The notes under the pieces were generated by a model. It had not been told where the DNA came from, ran no database searches, and saw nothing but the letters and a program-made list of their open reading frames with translations. A program made the position numbers and the translations under genes. Of a stretch of DNA of 64,000 nt, positions 35,740-46,765 are shown in pieces. How positions within the stretch are numbered: position 1 is the stretch's first letter; each line of letters starts with the position of its first letter. The DNA lies in NCBI GenBank assembly GCA_004026145.2, contig CP034986.1:10129586-10193585 (forward strand), given 5' to 3'. The DNA is from Takifugu bimaculatus (taxonomy: Eukaryota > Chordata > Actinopteri > Tetraodontiformes > Tetraodontidae).

Positions 35740-37554
35740 GGACTAGGGTTAGAGTTAGGGTTAGAGTTAGAGTTAGAGTTGGGGTCAGAGTTAGAGTTAG
35801 GGTTAGAGGTTAGGGTCAGAGGTTAGGGGTTAGAGTCAGAGTTAGGGTCAGAGTTAGGGTCAGAGTTAGGGTCAGAGTTAGGGTCAGAGTTAGGGTCAGA
35901 GTTAGGGTCAGAGTTAGAGTTAGGGTCAGAGTTAGAGTTAGAGTCAGGGTTAGAGTTAGAGTCAGGGTTAGAGTCAGGGTTAGAGTTAGAGTCAGGGTTA
36001 GAGTCAGGGTTAGAGTCAGAGTTAGAGTCAGAGTCAGGGTCAGAGTCAGGGTCAGAGTCAGGGTCAGAGTCAGGGTCAGAGTCAGGGTCAGAGTCAGGGT
36101 CAGAGTCAGGGTCAGAGTTAGGGTCAGAGTTAGGGTCAGAGTTAGGGTCAGAGTTGGGGTCAGAGTTAGAGTTGGGGTCAGAGTTAGAGTCAGGGTTAGA
36201 GTCAGGGTTAGAGTTAGGGTTAGAGTTAGGGTTAGAGTTAGGGTTAGAGTTAGGGTTAGAGTTAGGGTTAGAGTTAGGGTTAGAGTTAGGGTTAGAGTTA
36301 GGGTTAGGGTTAGGGTTAGAGTTAGGGTTAGGGTTAGAGTTGGGGTTAGAGTTGGGGTTAGAGCTGGGGTCAGAGTCAGAGTTAGAGTTAGAGTTGGAGT
36401 TGGGGTTGGGGTTAGGGTCAGAGTTAGGGTCGGGGTCGGGGTCAGGGTCGGGGTCAGAGTCAGGGTCAGAGTCAGGGTCAGAGTCAGGGTCAGAGTTAGG
36501 GTCAGAGTTAGGGTCAGAGTTAGCGTTAGGGTCAGAGTCAGGGTCAGAGTTAGGGTCAGAGTTAGGGTCAGAGTCAGAGTCAGAGTCAGAGTCAGAGTCA
36601 GAGTTAGAGTTAGAGTTAGAGTTAGAGTTAGAGTTGGGGTCGGAGTTAGGGTCAGCGTTAGGGTCAGCGTTAGGGTCAGCGTTAGGGTCAGCGTTAGGGT
36701 CAGCGTTAGGGTCAGCGTTAGGGTTAGAGAGTTGGAGTTAGGGTTAGAGTTAGAGTTGGGGTCAGAGTTAGAGTCAGAGTTAGAGTTGGGGTCAGAGTTA
36801 GGGTTAGCGTAGGGTTAGAGTTGGGGTCAGAGTTGGGGTCAGGGTCAGAGTTAGAGTTAGGGTCAGAGTTAGAGTTAGGGTCAGAGTTAGAGTTAGGGTC
36901 AGAGTTAGAGTTAGGGTTAGAGTTAGGGTTAGGGTTAGAGTTAGGGTTAGGGTTAGAGTTAGGGTTAGAGTTGGAGTTGGAGTTGGAGTTGGAGTTGGGG
37001 TCAGAGTTACAGTTGGGGTCAGAGTTAGGGTCAGAGTTACAGTTGGGGTCAGAGTTAGGGTTAGCGTGGGGTTAGAGTTGGGGTCAGAGTTGGGGTCAGA
37101 GTTGGGGTCAGAGTTGGGGTCAGAGTTGGAGTCAGAGTTACAGTTGGGGTCAGAGTTACAGTTGGGGTCAGAGTTAGGGTTAGCGTAGGGTCAGAGTTGG
37201 GGTCAGAGTTGGGGTCAGAGTTGGGGTCAGAGTTAGAGTTAGGGTCAGAGTTAGAGTTAGGGTCAGAGTTAGAGTTAGGGTCAGAGTTAGAGTTAGGGTT
37301 AGGGTTAGGGTTAGAGTTGGAGTTGGAGTTGGAGTTGGAGTTGGAGTTGGGGTCAGAGTTACAGTTGGGGTCAGAGTTACAGTTGGGGTCAGAGTTACAG
37401 TTGGGGTCAGAGTTACAGTTGGGGTCAGAGTTAGGGTTAGCGTAGGGTTAGAGTTGGGGTCGGGGTCAGAGTTGGGGTCGGGGTCAGAGTTGGGGTCGGG
37501 GTCAGGGTTGGAGTCGGGGTCGGGGTTGGAGTCGGGGTCGGGGTTGGAGTCGGG

Positions 37555-37598
<44 letters not shown>

Positions 37599-37665
37599 TA
37601 GAGTTAGAGTTGGAGTTGGAGTTGGGGTCAGAGTTGGGGTTAGAGTTGGGGTCAGGGTCAGGGTC
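35740..37665 (+). repeat. 1.9-kb (GTTAGG/GTCAGA)n degenerate array
   Basis: Six-base variants GGTTAG, AGTTAG, AGTCAG and GGTCAG are arranged in higher-order blocks. ORFs rich in Glu-Leu-Gly-Ser or Thr-Pro here reflect the hexamer period and are not genes. Confidence 0.95.
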
Positions 37666-37744
37666 TGGGAGATCAGACCCACTCAAAACCGTTGAAGATT
37701 ATCACACATGCACCAGCACACAAAGATATCTGACAGTCACACAC

Positions 37745-37935
37745 AACTTCAGACTCCTGTGAGGGTGGTGCTCGCTCAGTCTGTTGGGAACTGGCCAGAA
37801 AAGAGAAGGGTTCTCGGTTCAAGCCTTAGTGCAGACAAAACAGGGAAGGGGGCGACCCATCGGGGGGGGGGGGGGGACCTGCCTTTGACCATTGTGTACC
37901 CACCCTGTGACCACAAAAGGGATAAAGTGTTTAAA
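37745..37935 (+). mobile_element. tRNA-derived SINE-like unit
   Basis: GGTGCTCGCTCAGTCTGTTG begins a tRNA-like head with B-box GGTTCAAGCC, resembling the unit at 1,362. A run of about fourteen G follows (37,862-37,875). Confidence 0.5.
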
Positions 37936-37951
37936 AAGACAAGATGAGTAA

Positions 37952-37954
<3 letters not shown>

Positions 37955-37991
<37 letters not shown>
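37955..37991. repeat. (TG)n microsatellite
   Basis: About 18 TG units. Confidence 0.95.
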
Positions 37992-37993
<2 letters not shown>

Positions 37994-38262
37994 TGGATAC
38001 TATGTCCAGGCTTCAGCATGAGTGAGCAGTACTTCCTAAAGATGGCACCCTAACCCTGACCCTGACCCTAGCCCCACTCAGCACCCAGGTCAGTGTGACA
38101 CCAAAGCACACATCCGTGAGCATCCTGGTGTCCAGTTGATGCACGAAATTTGCTTCAAACGGCTTTAGGACTCAGAACAGCACCTAAAGCCTTGTGGTGC
38201 TAAAATACACATCAAGTATCTGAATACATTTTTCCAACGTAGGGCTAATTAAAACATCTGTG

Positions 38263-38263
<1 letters not shown>

Positions 38264-38312
<49 letters not shown>
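38264..38312. repeat. (CA)n microsatellite
   Basis: About 24 CA units. Confidence 0.95.
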
Positions 38313-38315
<3 letters not shown>

Positions 38316-40180
38316 GGCTGCCTCTGTCCAAACTGACAGACATGGTGCCAGATCCCAAGAATTATTCCAGCTTGTATGATCTGTGTGTATTCGTTCATTT
38401 TTCATGGAGATGAATAAAGTATGTATGTGTCAGTCAGTCTGTCCGTTATGTTTCTATTATACGTCCTGGATTTCGTGCTCATACCAATTTCTTACAGTCA
38501 AAAGTGCTTTAAATCGTTGACCAGGTGGATCAGAAACAGATCAATTATGTATAAAGCTAGAAACATTCCAGTATCTCAACATCCTCTCAGACACAAACTC
38601 AACTGCAACAAAAGCCCACAATTGGCTGACATTTTCTGGGGAGTAAGTTTCACTACTAATCACAGGGGGGGGGGTGGCAGGAGTGAAAGTCAATGGGAAT
38701 AGAGAATAGATGGGAGTGGAAAGGATCAGGGTTCCGTTTACCTCAAATCGATATCTGAACATTTCGCCCAGCATCAAGTTCAGTCCATTAATCACCTTTG
38801 GCATTTTTGTGGTTTTCATCCAGTTACCCAATAACGCAACAGAAGAAAAACTACACAAAAAATAAAGTCTACGACTGCAGCCACAAGCAACGTGCATCGC
38901 ACAGGGGTGACCTCAAGCAGAACAAATGAAAGAATGGAGGCACACACAACCCTGAAGGACTCGTCTGTCATGTTAAAAGTGATTTGGGGGGAAAATCGGT
39001 ACTTTGTTCAAAGTTTGCAACGCTGTTGACACTGAATATGCCACATGTGACACGGTCAAGTACAATTGGCCTCATAAGACAAATATCAAGCACCAAAGGC
39101 ACCATAAACCCAGAAAATGTTGCTGTGTAGAGACACCTAGAGGAGTCCTGGACACATTCCGTTACACTTAAATGTCATATTTCCTTTGTTTGTGATACAT
39201 TTCTAGACAGTTCTTTTTCATTCCAGTAATTCCATGCACTTACCATCGTGTCTCGGCAGACGGCACAGCACATGTACAACATTTTATAGAGGGGAAGTAA
39301 AGTATTGGCTGGGAATGAGACCAGTTGGGAGTGGGATTCTCTAAAACTTCAGCATTAAGTGTTCCATAAAGCTCTCAGAGACAGTCTGTTCTGCTCAAGG
39401 ACAAATTAATATTCTTTATCCTAAAGGCAAATTACCACACAGAGGGTTAAAGAAGAGAGACATCCTTTTGTCTCCAAATGCTTAAGCTGTCCAACTGTCA
39501 GCTAAGACATTAAAGAGACATTTATACCCATCAGAGGCCCTGTTAAACATCTGTCCCCCGCCCATTCATTTGTCCACCTGTATCCTCCATTTTCAGCTAA
39601 GATAATGAAATGACATTTGTTGGTACTCTGTGTTTCCCCTAGGGGGCGTGGTTGACCCGTAGTGGACGATGCTCGTCTCCTGGTCACGACCATCATCCAG
39701 TAGTGGATGATGCTCGTCTCCTGGTCACCGCTACTTCAGCTATTTCAGCAAGCAAAAGCGGTTCAGACACCAAAGTCTTCACAAATTCACAACGATAACC
39801 ACTTTTCTTCTGGAGCATTAACTACAGTGCTTCTCTCTATTTAAACAGATTCCGAAAGAGGAGAAAAAAAATAAACTCTACGCGAAGCCATCACTGAGTT
39901 TTTGCTGCCACAAAGCATTTGACAAATGCTGAAAAGTGTAGTAAAACTAGTTAAAAAGTTAAAACAAAACATGAGCAAAAAAAGAGGCACATTTCACCAA
40001 AACACTGAGTTCAAGTTAAACAGGATGATTGTCCCAAATGCCATGAAAATAACATTATTCGATCTCCTGAAGAATTACACAAACCACCACTTATCAGGTG
40101 GGTTCCATCAATGCTTTAATCTGCAGAGTTTTTCCACTTTTTGTCCACAATTTCCTTGGCTTAATTATAACCAGCATTCA
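38313..40180. other. intergenic, no gene recognised
   Basis: ORFs up to 118 codons have no family resemblance. A short tandem copy of GATGCTCGTCTCCTGGTCAC occurs at about 39,667-39,727. Nothing else was seen. Confidence 0.35.
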
Positions 40181-40189
40181 CAAAATAGC

Positions 40190-40523
40190 TGTTGAAACAA
40201 GTATCTCGGGATCTTGTTCATGAGTGAGGGTGGGATGGAACAGGAGATCGACAGGTGGAGTGGACCTGTCATGGTGATGTACCGGTCGATCTACGTCCCG
40301 GTCCTCACCTATGGCCATCAACGTTGGGTGATGACCGAAAGAACGAGATCGCGGATACAAGCGGCCGAAATGAGTTTCCTCCGCAGGGTGGCCAGGCTCA
40401 GCCTTAGAGATCCGGGAGGGGCTCGGAGTAGAACTGCTGCTTCTCCACATCGAGAGGAGTCAGCTGGGGTGGCTCGGGCATCTGGCCAGGATGCCTTCCA
40501 GATGCCTCCCATTAGAGGTGTTC
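40190..40523 (+). mobile_element. RTE/Rex-like LINE, part left of a nested insertion
   Basis: Codes VLTYGHQRWVMTERTRSRIQ and AAEMSFLRRVARLSL, the C-terminal region of a LINE ORF2 very common in fish, then loses frame. It breaks at AGGTGTTC (40,516-40,523) and resumes at 42,564, where the same octamer is repeated. Confidence 0.75.
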
Positions 40524-42563
40524 CTACGGAAGCTGAGGAAACTCAAACTGCCTCCCAGGATGTTGGCGCAGTTTTATACGGCCATCATCGAGTCCATCCT
40601 CACCTCCTCCATCACCGTGTGGTTCGCTGGCGCCACCGTCAGGGACAGACTAGGGCTGGAGCGCGTCGTGTGTGCTGCCGAGAAGGTGATGGGCTGCAGG
40701 CTTCCATCCATCCAGGACCTGTATATCTCCAGGACCCGGAGGTGTGCAGGTCGGATCACGGCCGACCCTTCCCACCCTGGTCACGGACTGTTTTCCCCCC
40801 TCCCCTCAGGCAGGAGACTACGGTCCATTCGGACCAAAACCTCCCGCTACATGAACAGCTTCTTCCCCTCTGCCATCAGGCTGCTGAACACCAAGTGACT
40901 CATCACTAAGCACCATGAACAGCAGCCAGCCGGACTCACGAACAATACATCACATTACTCCTGCATGGACCTGCACTATTTCTTACCATTTATGTACAGT
41001 GAGAGTAAAAAGTATTTGATCCCTTGCTGATTTTGTTAGTTAACCACAAGGTTAGCACACATATCAGGGGGAATTTTGGCCCACTCTTCTTTGCAGATCC
41101 TCTCTAAATCATTAAGGTTGGTGGGCTGTCGCTTGGCAACTCGGACCTTCAGCTCTCTCCATAGATTTTCAATTGGATTGAGGTCCGGAGACTGGCTGGG
41201 TTAGGGTTAGGGTTAGTGGCTCAAGAAGAACCATATTGAGGTCATGGAGTGGCCATGACCTCAATATGGTTCTTCTTGAGCCACTCCTTTGTTGCCTTTG
41301 CTGTATGCTTTGGGTCGTTGTCATGTTGGAAGACCCAGCCACGGCCCATTTTCAGCTTCCTAGCAGAGGGGAGGAGGTTGTCCCTCAGCACTGCACGGTA
41401 CATGGCTCCGTCCATCTACCCAGTGATGCGGTGAAGTAGCCCTGTGCCCTTGGCAGAGAAACACCCCCAAAACATAATGTTTCCACCTCCATGCTTGACG
41501 GTGGGCAGTGTTCCTGGGATCATAGGCAGCATTTTTCTTCCTCCACACATGACGAGTAGAGTTTCGGCCAAATAGTTCAATTTTGGTCTCGTCTGACCAC
41601 AGAACCTTCTCCCAATCACTTTGTGCATCTTTGAGGTGATCATTGGCATACTTTAGGCGAGCCTCCACATGTGCCTTCTTAAGCAGGGGTACCTTTCGGG
41701 CACTGCAGGATTTTAATCCATTGCGGCGCAAAGTGTTGCCAATTGTTTTCCTGGTGACTTTGGTCCCAGCTGCCTGGAGGTCATTCACTAACTCCTGCTG
41801 TGTGGTTGCAGGCCGATTTCTCACTGTTCTCATGATCATTGCCACCCCACGACGCGAAATCTTCTGTGGAGCACCAGACCGAGGTCTATTGATGGTCATG
41901 TTATACTTCTTAAATTTTCTCACAATTGCACCAATAGTTGTTACTTTAATACCCAGCAATTTGCTAATGTTTTTGTAGCCCATTCCCGATTTATGCAGGT
42001 CAACAATCCTGTCTCTGAGGTCCTGAGAGAGTTCTTTGGTCTTACCCATGGTGGAGAGTTTGGAATCTGTCTGATTGTCTGATTCTGTGAACAGTTGTCT
42101 TACACACAGGTGATTAGTTAGACCTGGTGTCTTCAATTCAGGTAACAAGTTGTTTGGGAGCGTCTAACTGGTCTGTGAAAGCCAGAACTCCTAATGCATA
42201 CTAGGGGATCAAATACTTATTTCCCTCAATGAAAAACAAATAAATTAAAATAAATTCTTTAAAGTGATTTTCTTGATTTTCTTTTTGATATTCTGTCTCT
42301 CCATGTTAGAATACATCTACCATTAAAAGTATAGAATAATCATGTCTTTATTAGTGGACAAACCAACAAAATCAGCAAGGGATCAAATACTTTTTACTCT
42401 CACTGTATATACTGTACATATGTCTTATTTTATTTTATTTATCTTATTCTAGTGTTGTGTTCTTTATGTTGAATGTCGCAGCGTCACACCAAGACAAATT
42501 CCTAGCTTGTGTAATACTGTGTATTACATGAACAATGGCAATAAACCTGATTCAATTCAATTC
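40524..42563 (+). mobile_element. 5'-truncated L2/Maui LINE, itself carrying a Tc1 insertion
   Basis: The frame from about 40,535 codes FYTAIIESILTSSITVWFAG, then a GCRLPSIQDLY stretch and PSGRRLRSIRTKTSRYMNSF ending SAIRLLNTK-stop at about 40,898, the usual end of L2-type ORF2. The 3' UTR is split by a Tc1 element (40,997-42,405) and ends in an ATTCA-rich tail at 42,548-42,563. AGGTGTTC flanks both sides as a target duplication. Confidence 0.78.
40997..42405 (-). mobile_element. Tc1/mariner-like transposon with degenerate transposase
   Basis: Terminal inverted repeats of more than 40 bases begin CAGTGAGAGTAAAAAGTATT and match exactly at both ends, with TA target duplications at 40,995-40,996 and 42,406-42,407. 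The transposase begins at about 42,049 (MGKTKELSQDLRDRIVDLHK), has the paired helix-turn-helix region, then WSDETKIELFG for the first catalytic Asp, and near the C-terminus the SPDLNPIEN-type motif around 41,170. The frame shifts near 41,530, and a 33-base inverted duplication plus a TTAGGG tract disrupt 41,198-41,285. It is not autonomous. Confidence 0.92.
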
Positions 42564-42765
42564 AGGTGTTCACGGCCCACCGGGAGGCGGCCTCGTGGCC
42601 GGCCCAGGACCAGGTGGAGGGATTACATCTCTCACCTGGCTTGGGAGCGGCTGGGGTCCCCTGGGGGCGCTGATGGAAGTGGGAGAGGGCTGTCTGGGCA
42701 TCCCTCCTGGAGCTGCTGTTCCCACGACCCGGATAAGCGGGAGAAAACGCAATGCAACGCAAAAC
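42564..42765 (+). mobile_element. RTE/Rex-like LINE, part right of the nested insertion
   Basis: Resumes with CACGGCCCACCGGGAGGCGG and runs to CCCGGATAAGCGGGAGAAAA, recalled as the typical 3' end of this LINE family. It completes the copy that begins at about 40,190. Confidence 0.7.
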
Positions 42766-43047
42766 GCAACGCTGCTGAAGCCATTTCTAATCTCCAATGA
42801 GTGAGGTGCACATAAAACAGAGTGAACTTACTGCTAAAGTTGAACTGACTCGAGTGGAAGCTGGAGGAGAATCCAGACGAGGAGCTGATCAGGCACAGGT
42901 GGACCAACACTGAGCCACAGGTGTTGGAGAAACAAAGAGCCAGAGAAGCTGCAGCAATCCTGGCTTGATTGGTAATGGTGAGCAGGTGCACTGATGGATG
43001 TGTGTGTGTGTGTGTGGGGGGGGGGGGGTCAGGAGGGGCGTGGCTAG

Positions 43048-43895
43048 AGCAGAGCACTCACTCTCTCACCCACTCACTCTCTCACCCACTCACTCACTCT
43101 CTCACTCACTCTCTCTCTCACTCACCCACTCTCTCACTCACTCTCTCACCCACTCACTCTCTCTCTCACCCACTCACTCTCTCTCTCACCTACTCACTCT
43201 CACTCACTCACTCTCTCACCCACTCACTCTCTCACTCACTCTCTCACCCACTCACTCACGCATTCACTCACGCATTCACTCTCTCACTCACTCTCTCACC
43301 CACTCACTCACTCTCTCTCTCACCCACTCACTCACTCTCTCACCCACTCTCTCACTCTCTTACCCACTCTCTCACCCACTCTCTCACCCACTCACTCACT
43401 CTCTCTCTCACCCACTCACTCTCTCTCTCTCACCCACTCACTCTCTCTCACCCACCCACTCACTCACTCTCTCACCCACTCTCTCACTCTCTTACCCACT
43501 CTCTCACCCACTCTCTCACCCACTCACTCTCTCACTCACTGTCTCTCTCTCACTCACCCACTCACTCACTCTCTCACCCACTCACTCACTCACTCACTCA
43601 CACACTCTCTCACTCACTCATTCACTCACCCACTCACTCATTCACTCACTCTCACTCACTCACTCTCACTCACAGACACGCACTCTCTCAACTCACCCAC
43701 TCACTCACTCAATTACTCACTTCACTCTTCACTCACGCACACACTCACTCTATCTCAGCTCACTCGACCCAACTCACCTCCTCACTCTCTCAACCACCAC
43801 CCACCTCTCTCTCACACACTCACTCTCTTCAAAAACCACGTCTCCGCACTCAAGTCTCCTCACTCACTCACTCAGTCACTTCCACTCCTCACTCA
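43048..43895 (+). repeat. (CTCACTCA/CTCTCACCCA)n array
   Basis: About 0.85 kb of CACT/CTCT/CCCA units that runs up to the assembly gap. The true length is unknown because the array stops at the N run. The ORFs across it are artefacts. Confidence 0.95.
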
Positions 43896-43900
43896 CCCAC

Positions 43901-44000
43901 NNNNNNNNNNNNNNNNNNNNNNNNNNNNNNNNNNNNNNNNNNNNNNNNNNNNNNNNNNNNNNNNNNNNNNNNNNNNNNNNNNNNNNNNNNNNNNNNNNNN
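43901..44000. other. assembly gap (100 N)
   Basis: Exactly 100 N, a usual placeholder for a gap of unknown size. It separates the simple repeat from the oxidase exon and hides the upstream exons of that gene. Confidence 0.99.
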
Positions 44001-44721
44001 TACCAGAAAGAACAACAGTCATCCCTCACTGACCTTCGAGCAGATGTCGTCTTGGTAACGACCACGGCCAAAGCTGCTCTTTTAATTGACTTTGTTCCGT
44101 CTCTGTCCATGAGGAAGATGGAAGCGCTGAGGGCAGCTCACTATATGGGCCTGACCAAAGTCATCCTCACCTTCAGTGAGAGGTTCTGGGAGAAAGATGG
44201 AATTCGTGGAGGGAAGAGCGTCACCGACCGGCCTTCCCGGTTCATCTACTATCCTAGCCATAGTTTCCCAGAGAACCAGACTGTGGGCGTCCTACTGGCC
44301 TCCTACACCTGGTCTGACGACTCTGTGATCTTCAGTGGCACCAGTGATGAAGACATCAAGGAGCTGGTTCTGAGCGACCTGGAGCAGATCCACTGCCGGC
44401 GGCTCAGAGCTCTCTGCACCGGAGTCCTGGTGAAGAAGTGGGAGCTGGATCCTTACAGCCTGGGTGGAGTTGCTGCCTTCACTCCGTACCAAACTTTGGA
44501 GTATCATGAGGAGCTCTTCCGGAGCGAGAGCAGGATCCACTTTGCTGGAGAAACACCAGCGCTTGCATCACGCCTGGATAGAGACGGCGATGAAATCTGC
44601 CATCAGAGCTGCCACAAACATCAACAAGGCGGCGCCTGCTGCGGCTCACGCTCAGCTGACGGTGAAGCAACGTCTGCGGAGAAGGTCCAAAGATGGAGCT
44701 GAGGGTGACGCACGGGAATGA
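44001..44721 (+). CDS. L-amino-acid oxidase, C-terminal part
   Basis: A FAD-dependent secreted oxidase of the fish antibacterial LAAO / IL4I1 family, which deaminates L-amino acids and releases hydrogen peroxide. Seen from the gap onward: RADVVLVTTTAKAALLIDF, RKMEALRAAHYMGLTKVILT, FSERFWEKDGIRGGKSVTDR, PSRFIYYPSHSFPENQTVGV, then the FAD-contact region RIHFAGE and, in the next frame, HAWIETAMKSAIRAATNIN. The change of frame lies in the AAA at 44,551-44,553, where one A looks extra. In the downstream frame the stop is TGA at 44,719-44,721, followed at once by AATAAA. N-terminal exons lie in or beyond the gap. The frameshift could be a sequencing error or a real lesion. Confidence 0.88.
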
Positions 44722-44727
44722 AATAAA
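44722..44727 (+). terminator. polyadenylation signal AATAAA
   Basis: AATAAA follows the oxidase stop codon with no spacing, which gives a very short 3' UTR. Confidence 0.6.
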
Positions 44728-45039
44728 GTAAAGCTGAGCAATACCGAGGTGTTCGCTTCATTATTGAAACCTCAGGATGTTCGGTCTTCCCTGGAGACCT
44801 GAGGTCACCGTCCCCAACATACAGGTGAGAAGGTCTCCTGCTATCATGACATATTCTTCAGAATGACCCTTGTTCTGGCCCACTCCTGAAGTCCACAACA
44901 AAAGAGGAAGACGCGCTGTCCAGTTTAAACATTTATTTCCTAAACCAAAAAAGAAACACACCAACGCACCCAAAAAACACAGGTGAGGAGTGAAAATCAG
45001 CAGGTGTGAGCAGCTGGGGACAGCAACCGGCAGATCACT

Positions 45040-45265
45040 GGCCAGGGTTAGGACTAGGGTAGGTTAGGGTAGGGTTAGGTTAGGCTAGGCTAGGTTAGGC
45101 TAGGTTAGGCTAGGGTAGGTTAGGGTAGGTTAGGTTAGGCTAGGGTAGGTAGACTAGGGTGGGTTAGGTTAGGGTTAGGTTAGGCTAGGTTAGGCTAGGT
45201 TAGGTTAGGTAGGTTAGGTTAGGTTAGGTGTAGGCTAGGGTAGGTTAGACTAGGTTAGGTTAGCA
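45040..45265 (+). repeat. TTAGGCTAGG-type repeat
   Basis: Five- and ten-base variants of GGTTAGGCTA and GGGTAGGTTA, a further relative of the TTAGGG-like arrays. Confidence 0.85.
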
Positions 45266-45423
45266 CACAGCTCAGGGGCCCGTCACACCCTGAAACACAG
45301 ATCAGATTGCATCAGGATCAGTTTACAGGAGCAACACTGGTACCATCAGTCACATGGTCCTAAAAATCCTCCTCCATGGTCTTTTCTCAGTTCTTCTCCG
45401 TATTTTGCTTCTTCATCTTGGCT

Positions 45424-45687
45424 GCAGAAGAGTCACGTGACCTTTATTCCAATGTTTACGCTGACATCACGGACGCCTTGATTACCTCGGTCCAGTCCCG
45501 CGGAGGACTTGAGCTTCCTGAATATCATTCAGAACTCAGAAAAAAGAAAAGAAAAACATGTTTCTCCAGCGTTGTGATGAGGACCATCAACGACTGCCCA
45601 GCAGGCCTGGACTGGTTTTTGGATCGTCCTCCAGTCGAACCAGTTCTACCATCAGCTAAGACGGAGCTTGTTGAAAGGAAACGCTGA
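45424..45687 (+). CDS. possible terminal exon of an unrecognised gene
   Basis: A long pyrimidine stretch (TTTTGCTTCTTCATCTTGGC) ends in TGCAG at about 45,424 like a strong acceptor. The following frame runs 88 codons to TGA and includes YADITDALITSVQSRGG and PAGLDWFLDRPPVEPVLP, with a basic KKKRK in between. The composition looks protein-like, but I do not recognise the family and no upstream exon was found. Reading from the ATG at 45,376 instead would give a 103-residue protein with a hydrophobic start. Confidence 0.35.
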   Translation, partial: AEESRDLYSNVYADITDALITSVQSRGGLELPEYHSELRKKKRKTCFSSVVMRTINDCPAGLDWFLDRPPVEPVLPSAKTELVERKR

Positions 45688-45781
45688 ACACACAGAAACA
45701 ACCTCGCTGAAGCTAAATGCCCCCCCCCACACACACCACACTCCCTCACACACACTCTCTCCCCCCTCCCTCTCCTCTCCC

Positions 45782-45900
45782 CCTCCAGGACCAGGACAGG
45801 ACATGGAACAGGACCAGGACCAGGACTAGGTCCAGGACCAGGACATGGACCAGGACCAGGTCAAGGTCCAGGACCAGGAATGGACATGGACCAGGTCAAG
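45782..45900 (+). repeat. (CAGGAC)n minisatellite
   Basis: Short array of ACCAGGACCAGGACATGG variants. Confidence 0.9.
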
Positions 45901-45906
45901 GGAAAC

Positions 45907-46765
45907 TTATGATGAACTAATTTTAACATTGCAACCAGAGAATGTTCTGGCTCTGTGTAGGAACAGGAGGGGCAGAACCAGGGTACTGGGCAGCGTGAAC
46001 CAGTACCACCGACCAGCAGCAGGCAGCCGTCCACCTGACTGTGGTTCTGTGCTGAGCGCCCCAGGACTGACCAGGACCCCCAGGAACCACATCCACATCG
46101 TGCCCGTTATGGCCGTCATGGTCTGAAAATCCCTCAGCTTGGAAACCCTGGCTGGACCGGCCCCCTTGTCCTGGTTTGGGACGGATCAGAACACACAGAA
46201 CGCGGAGGCTGCTCAAGGTGACGATGAGTAACTGCGAAGCCCAACAACAGGAAAATGGGGAGGAACGGAAAGTTGAGGGTTTCTGCCCCACCAGCGCTCC
46301 AACCCCAGGCACAGCAACCACACACAGACCAGGACCAAGTTCCGGATCCTGGTTCCACCGGAACGTCTGAGCGTCAGGGTAGGTGACAGGGTGGACGACG
46401 GCCAGATAGCGTTCCAAACAGGCCAGTATGTGAAGCAGAACGGGCCCAGGAAACGTGAGGAGAGAGACGTAGAAGCCCACAACCTTCATCTGCAGGAGGG
46501 CGGAGAAGCTGCCACCAGGAGGAAGAGGAGGAACCCTGCGACGAAGAGCAGGTCAAACAGGACCATGTTGTAGGTGAAGACGTCAGCGTGACTTGTTGGG
46601 GCAGAGGAGCGCCGCCGCCAGCGCCGCCGCCCCAGGTGGCAGGACCACCACCGCCCCGGGGAGGACGATGACAGTCTTGACGATGAAGAAGGTGATGGAC
46701 AGCAGAAAGGCGGGTCTGGACTGGGAGCAGTGGAAGGAGAAGGACAGCGTGTGGTTCCCCGCCAT
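45907..46765 (-). pseudogene. class A orphan GPCR pseudogene
   Basis: Pieces of a seven-helix receptor appear in order on the minus strand but in all three frames: MAGNHTLSFSF with an Asn-glycosylation site, FTYNMVLFDLLFV, the TM3 end LACLERYLAVVHPVTY with an ERY motif, RIRNLVLVCVWLLCLG (TM4), then LRVLCVLIRP and LPSTLVLPLLFLHRA (TM7) to the C-terminus at about 45,907. Frame changes occur near 46,580, 46,510, 46,380 and further on. The single-exon layout and motifs resemble an uncharacterised fish receptor family recalled from memory. At least four lesions in 860 bases argue for a true pseudogene. Confidence 0.7.

Noticed and set aside
35740..37686. Glu-Leu-Gly-Ser and Thr-Pro repeat proteins
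   Set aside because: They are hexamer repeat translations with no start context or conservation cue.
42969..44702. 577-codon ORF joining the CTCA repeat, the N gap and the oxidase
   Set aside because: The first 300 codons are simple repeat and the N run is read as unknown residues. Only the part after 44,000 is a real exon.
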